A stretch of DNA of 64,000 nt from an uncultured Muribaculaceae bacterium (GTDB taxonomy: Bacteria > Bacteroidota > Bacteroidia > Bacteroidales > Muribaculaceae). The notes under the pieces were generated by a model, which searched no databases, had not been told where the DNA came from, and saw nothing but the letters and a program-made list of their open reading frames with translations. The translations under genes were made by a program, and so were the position numbers. This document shows positions 61,521-64,000 of this stretch, piece by piece (within the stretch, counting starts at the first letter, position 1; the number at the start of each line of letters is the position of its first letter). The DNA lies in the NCBI GenBank assembly GCA_910578075.1, contig CAJTPK010000001.1, forward strand, positions 113,867 through 177,866, written 5' to 3'.

Positions 61521-62036
61521 ATGAACCGTATATGCACCACCCTTCTTACAGTGTGTTTGGGAACCGCAGTAATGTTTGCCGAGGATATGTTAATTATCGG
61601 TAAAGATACGAAAGTGTTTGAAACAACAGTTGCCAAAGATGAATATGCCGCAGTAAACCAAAACGATGAGCCGGTAATTCTCCGTCAAGGCATGACTTTT
61701 GGAATCAAGGAGAAAAAGGCAGGCTGGTATGTAGTGGAATATACTTCCGGACTTAGGGGAATGGTGATGCAGAATGTTGTGGCAGATGATACGACTGTAA
61801 AAAGTCCTACAGCTGGAACCTATAAAGTCACAAACAACCCAACGGAAACAGTAACTATCACAAACAACGGTTCATCATGGAATCTTACATCCGGAAATAA
61901 ATCCTATTCCGGATTAGCTTCCGGCAAAAGCATTGCATTCACAAATGCAAATGGCAATGTCGCGTATACCCTCGTGAACATATCCGGCAAACCGATGGTA
62001 TATAACTACAACAACACAGTTACAAAATTCTTCTGA
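61521..62036 (+). CDS. small exported protein, possibly SH3-like, unknown function
   Basis: A 171-residue protein with a signal peptide (MNRICTTLLTVCLGTAVMFA, cleaved before EDML). The first ~70 mature residues are β-rich with aromatic and glycine spacing (GMTFGIKEKKAGWYVVEYTS, GLRGMVMQNVV) that recalls bacterial SH3-like modules. The rest (TVTITNNGSSWNLTSGNKSY) also looks like β-strands. I do not recognise a family. It stands alone between the alaS terminator and the convergent outer-membrane gene. Confidence 0.75.
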   Translation: MNRICTTLLTVCLGTAVMFAEDMLIIGKDTKVFETTVAKDEYAAVNQNDEPVILRQGMTFGIKEKKAGWYVVEYTSGLRGMVMQNVVADDTTVKSPTAGTYKVTNNPTETVTITNNGSSWNLTSGNKSYSGLASGKSIAFTNANGNVAYTLVNISGKPMVYNYNNTVTKFF

Positions 62037-62068
62037 TACATAATTATCAAACAATTGACAGCGATTCA

Positions 62069-64000
62069 TTAGAATCTTGTTTTCTCTGTCTGGCCCGCTC
62101 CTGTTCCTTTGTAGCGGCTCTTTGAGGTGTTGAAATTATAGCGGATTGTCAACTCAACATTTCGACCGTGATTGTTGACATTTGACTGCATCATCACATT
62201 GCCGCTGTATATATTTGCCTTGTATATCTGACCGTTGAATATGTCATTCACGCCAAGATAAATGGTAAGGCTTTTGTCAAGGAACATTTTATAGACTCGG
62301 AGATTGACGGTTGAAAGAGTATGGGTATAGGCCCAGTTCTTCCAATCACCGTGACTGCGCCACCATAGGGAAGCCTCGATAAACCAATCGTGTGGAAGTG
62401 TCAGGGTGTTATTCATTTGAATAGTGAATATGGGGCTGTTCATTTTCTTATGCTGCCCGAGATAGTCGACATCAAACCATTGCTTCTGCATACCCAAGGA
62501 GAGCGACGGGTGGTATATGCCGAATTGAGGTGAGGCATTTACAAATATTGAAAACAACTTGTGGCTCGGCATATAGGTGACGGTGAACACGTTGATACGG
62601 TCGTTGCTCTCATACGGTTCATAGACCTGCACGATAGCATCTTTCGTGTAGGAATACTGGGCTGAAAGGGTTATGTATTTCCAAGATGCCAGTGCGGTAA
62701 AGTCCTGTCGTTTGGAGGGCACGAGATATGGGTTGCCACGGGTGTATAAAATGGAATTTACATAGAAGTAGTTGCCGTTAAGATTTTGATATGTAGGTCG
62801 CACGGTTCGGTTGCTGTATGATAAAGAAAACCTGAAATCACCGGGCGAATAAGTTATGTTGGCCGACGGGAAGAAATTATCATAGGTCTTGCTCTGCCCG
62901 TCTGCGAGCCGATTGTTGATGTAATAGTCGGATTTAACGTGTTCGTATCTCACTCCGGCCGATGCGCTGAAATCACCGAAAGTCTGGCTGACTTCCGCAA
63001 ACACTCCGATATTGCTTTCTCGCACATCGGTTTCCTCGCTGTTCAATATCGCTTCGGGATTTTGAAAATCATTACGGCTGCGAGAATTGGTATATTCTTC
63101 TCCGATGAGTACGCTCCCTTTCGGCAGCTGATATGACACCGTGGCCTTTTCAGCGAAAAGGCGGTTTCGGGAGGTATTGAATGTTGTGACATTACGGTTG
63201 TCGGAAAATTGGTTTTGCTCGTACTGATATGTGCGGTCATTATCCTTTGTCTGCATATAGTCACCGTTAACGTCAAAAGTGAATTTTCCGACGGTGCCGT
63301 TATAATAAATATTAGCGCTGTTGCAAGGGAGGGCCTTGAACCAACCTTTAAGATCAGATGTACTCGACTCCGACAGTGTGCCGTTTTCGGAAATATCGTT
63401 AAGATAATGTCCGAAGTGGTGTCCTCGGTTATAATCATTTTGGTAATATGCGCCGATACTATGATTTTCGTTAAATTGATAGTTAAATCCGATTTTGCCG
63501 GATATTGCGGTCTTCGTTGTACTGACGGACTCTTGCGATACCATAGATAATACCGATTTACCATTAGTGGTACTCAAAATGTATTCATCATCATAGTTCT
63601 TGCCATGACTGAAATTGCCAGTGGCAAATATTTCAAGTCCGCCTGTACGGTACTTCAAATCAAGCTGTTCGGTTGTGGTGAACCATTTGTTGTAAATATT
63701 GTCAGTATATGCGGAAAGACTGAACCCCTCGCCAACCGGCTTTTTGGTGACAATCTTTATCACGGCGTTAACGTCTGCTCCATACTGCGCACCGGGATTA
63801 TTGATAACCTGCACCTCCTTGATGTCGGAGGAAGCAAGTTGTCCCACCTCGCTTGAATTTCTCACGAGGCGACCGTTGATATAGATTATTGCATCGCCAC
63901 GGCCAAACACGCTGAAATTACCGTTGCTGCCTGTCAGCATCGGTACATTTTTAAGCACATCATTAGCCGAGCCTGTGGTGGCCAGCACACTGTTCTCCAC
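62069..64000 (-). CDS. outer-membrane β-barrel protein, C-terminal part (5' end outside window)
   Basis: At least 643 residues of a TonB-receptor-like outer-membrane protein, reading in from the right edge, so the true start, signal peptide and any N-terminal carboxypeptidase-like domain are missing. The first visible part is the end of a plug domain (FGRGDAIIYINGRLVRN, SSDIKEVQVINNPGAQYGAD), followed by the β-barrel of alternating aromatic strands typical of OMP_b-brl_3. It ends TRF. Ligand and partner are unknown; no SusD gene is visible. The segment looks more GC-rich than its neighbours. Confidence 0.9.
   Translation of the reverse strand: MENSVLATTGSANDVLKNVPMLTGSNGNFSVFGRGDAIIYINGRLVRNSSEVGQLASSDIKEVQVINNPGAQYGADVNAVIKIVTKKPVGEGFSLSAYTDNIYNKWFTTTEQLDLKYRTGGLEIFATGNFSHGKNYDDEYILSTTNGKSVLSMVSQESVSTTKTAISGKIGFNYQFNENHSIGAYYQNDYNRGHHFGHYLNDISENGTLSESSTSDLKGWFKALPCNSANIYYNGTVGKFTFDVNGDYMQTKDNDRTYQYEQNQFSDNRNVTTFNTSRNRLFAEKATVSYQLPKGSVLIGEEYTNSRSRNDFQNPEAILNSEETDVRESNIGVFAEVSQTFGDFSASAGVRYEHVKSDYYINNRLADGQSKTYDNFFPSANITYSPGDFRFSLSYSNRTVRPTYQNLNGNYFYVNSILYTRGNPYLVPSKRQDFTALASWKYITLSAQYSYTKDAIVQVYEPYESNDRINVFTVTYMPSHKLFSIFVNASPQFGIYHPSLSLGMQKQWFDVDYLGQHKKMNSPIFTIQMNNTLTLPHDWFIEASLWWRSHGDWKNWAYTHTLSTVNLRVYKMFLDKSLTIYLGVNDIFNGQIYKANIYSGNVMMQSNVNNHGRNVELTIRYNFNTSKSRYKGTGAGQTEKTRF

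Noticed and set aside
1..64000. CRISPR arrays, prophage or insertion sequences
   Set aside because: No regularly spaced repeats, transposase or phage genes were seen anywhere in the window.

Overview
The window looks like a chromosomal segment of a gut-type Bacteroidales bacterium, most probably Muribaculaceae; the family is inferred, the order is better supported. It has moderate-to-low GC, start codons without strong Shine-Dalgarno sequences, many Bacteroidetes promoters of the form TTTG - about 20 nt - TAnnTTTG, and families typical of the phylum: DUF4293, a GIN-domain lipoprotein with GTGD repeats, a CHU_C/gliding-type C-terminal domain, a PG_1098-like THUMP-like methyltransferase, an OMP_b-brl_3 outer-membrane barrel, and secreted M13, M16, M3 and S9B peptidases. 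Most of the window is housekeeping chromosome. I see no prophage, insertion sequence, CRISPR array or recognisable defence cassette.

Layout. 1-5.6 kb: the end of a LuxR-type regulator, then secreted M16 and M3 metallopeptidases. 5.6-7.2 kb: a small acidic protein and a methyltransferase on the minus strand. 7.3-9.8 kb: cell-wall amidase with a SPOR-like tail, then an MCE/MlaD protein. 9.8-14.5 kb: two strong hairpins, dnaA, a large TPR protein and a DUF4293 membrane protein. 14.5-21.2 kb: a compact minus-strand operon ABC-F -> cytoplasmic M13 peptidase -> aroE -> comEC. 21.3-24.9 kb: groES-groEL and a secreted GH13 amylase. 25-26.5 kb: NlpC/P60 peptidase, tRNA-Gln(CUG) and about 580 bp of non-coding DNA with a GC-richer structured, repeat-like element. 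26.5-32.4 kb: uvrA, a CHU_C-domain secreted protein and a DUF389 membrane protein.

32.5-37.5 kb: plus-strand operon dapA-dnaG-ABC ATPase-ABC permease, where dnaG apparently starts at TTG inside dapA. 37.5-45 kb, minus strand: miaA with an unrecognised membrane protein, proS with a DPP IV, and a stand-alone malic enzyme. 45.4-48.8 kb: anaerobic ribonucleotide reductase nrdD-nrdG plus rubrerythrin, fitting an anaerobe that meets occasional oxygen. 48.9-55.3 kb: ftsY-rimO-menF-secreted M13 peptidase-GIN lipoprotein, closely spaced. 55.4-57.2 kb: an AspT/YidE-type transporter. 57.2-58.6 kb: M23 peptidase and a MerR regulator on the minus strand. 58.8-62 kb: alaS and a small secreted protein. 62 kb to the right edge: the C-terminal part of an outer-membrane barrel protein, cut by the window.

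The genes combine replication and repair (dnaA, dnaG, uvrA), translation (alaS, proS, miaA, rimO, tRNA-Gln), protein export and folding (ftsY, groESL), envelope and cell-wall turnover, and a strong secreted peptidase component. The main points for a second look are regulatory or architectural: the TTG-started, overlapping dnaG; inverted repeats at the nrdD and alaS leaders; paralogous M13 peptidases with and without a signal peptide; the repeat-like element after the tRNA; and a conserved-looking membrane protein of unknown role beside miaA. No clear new biological system was found.
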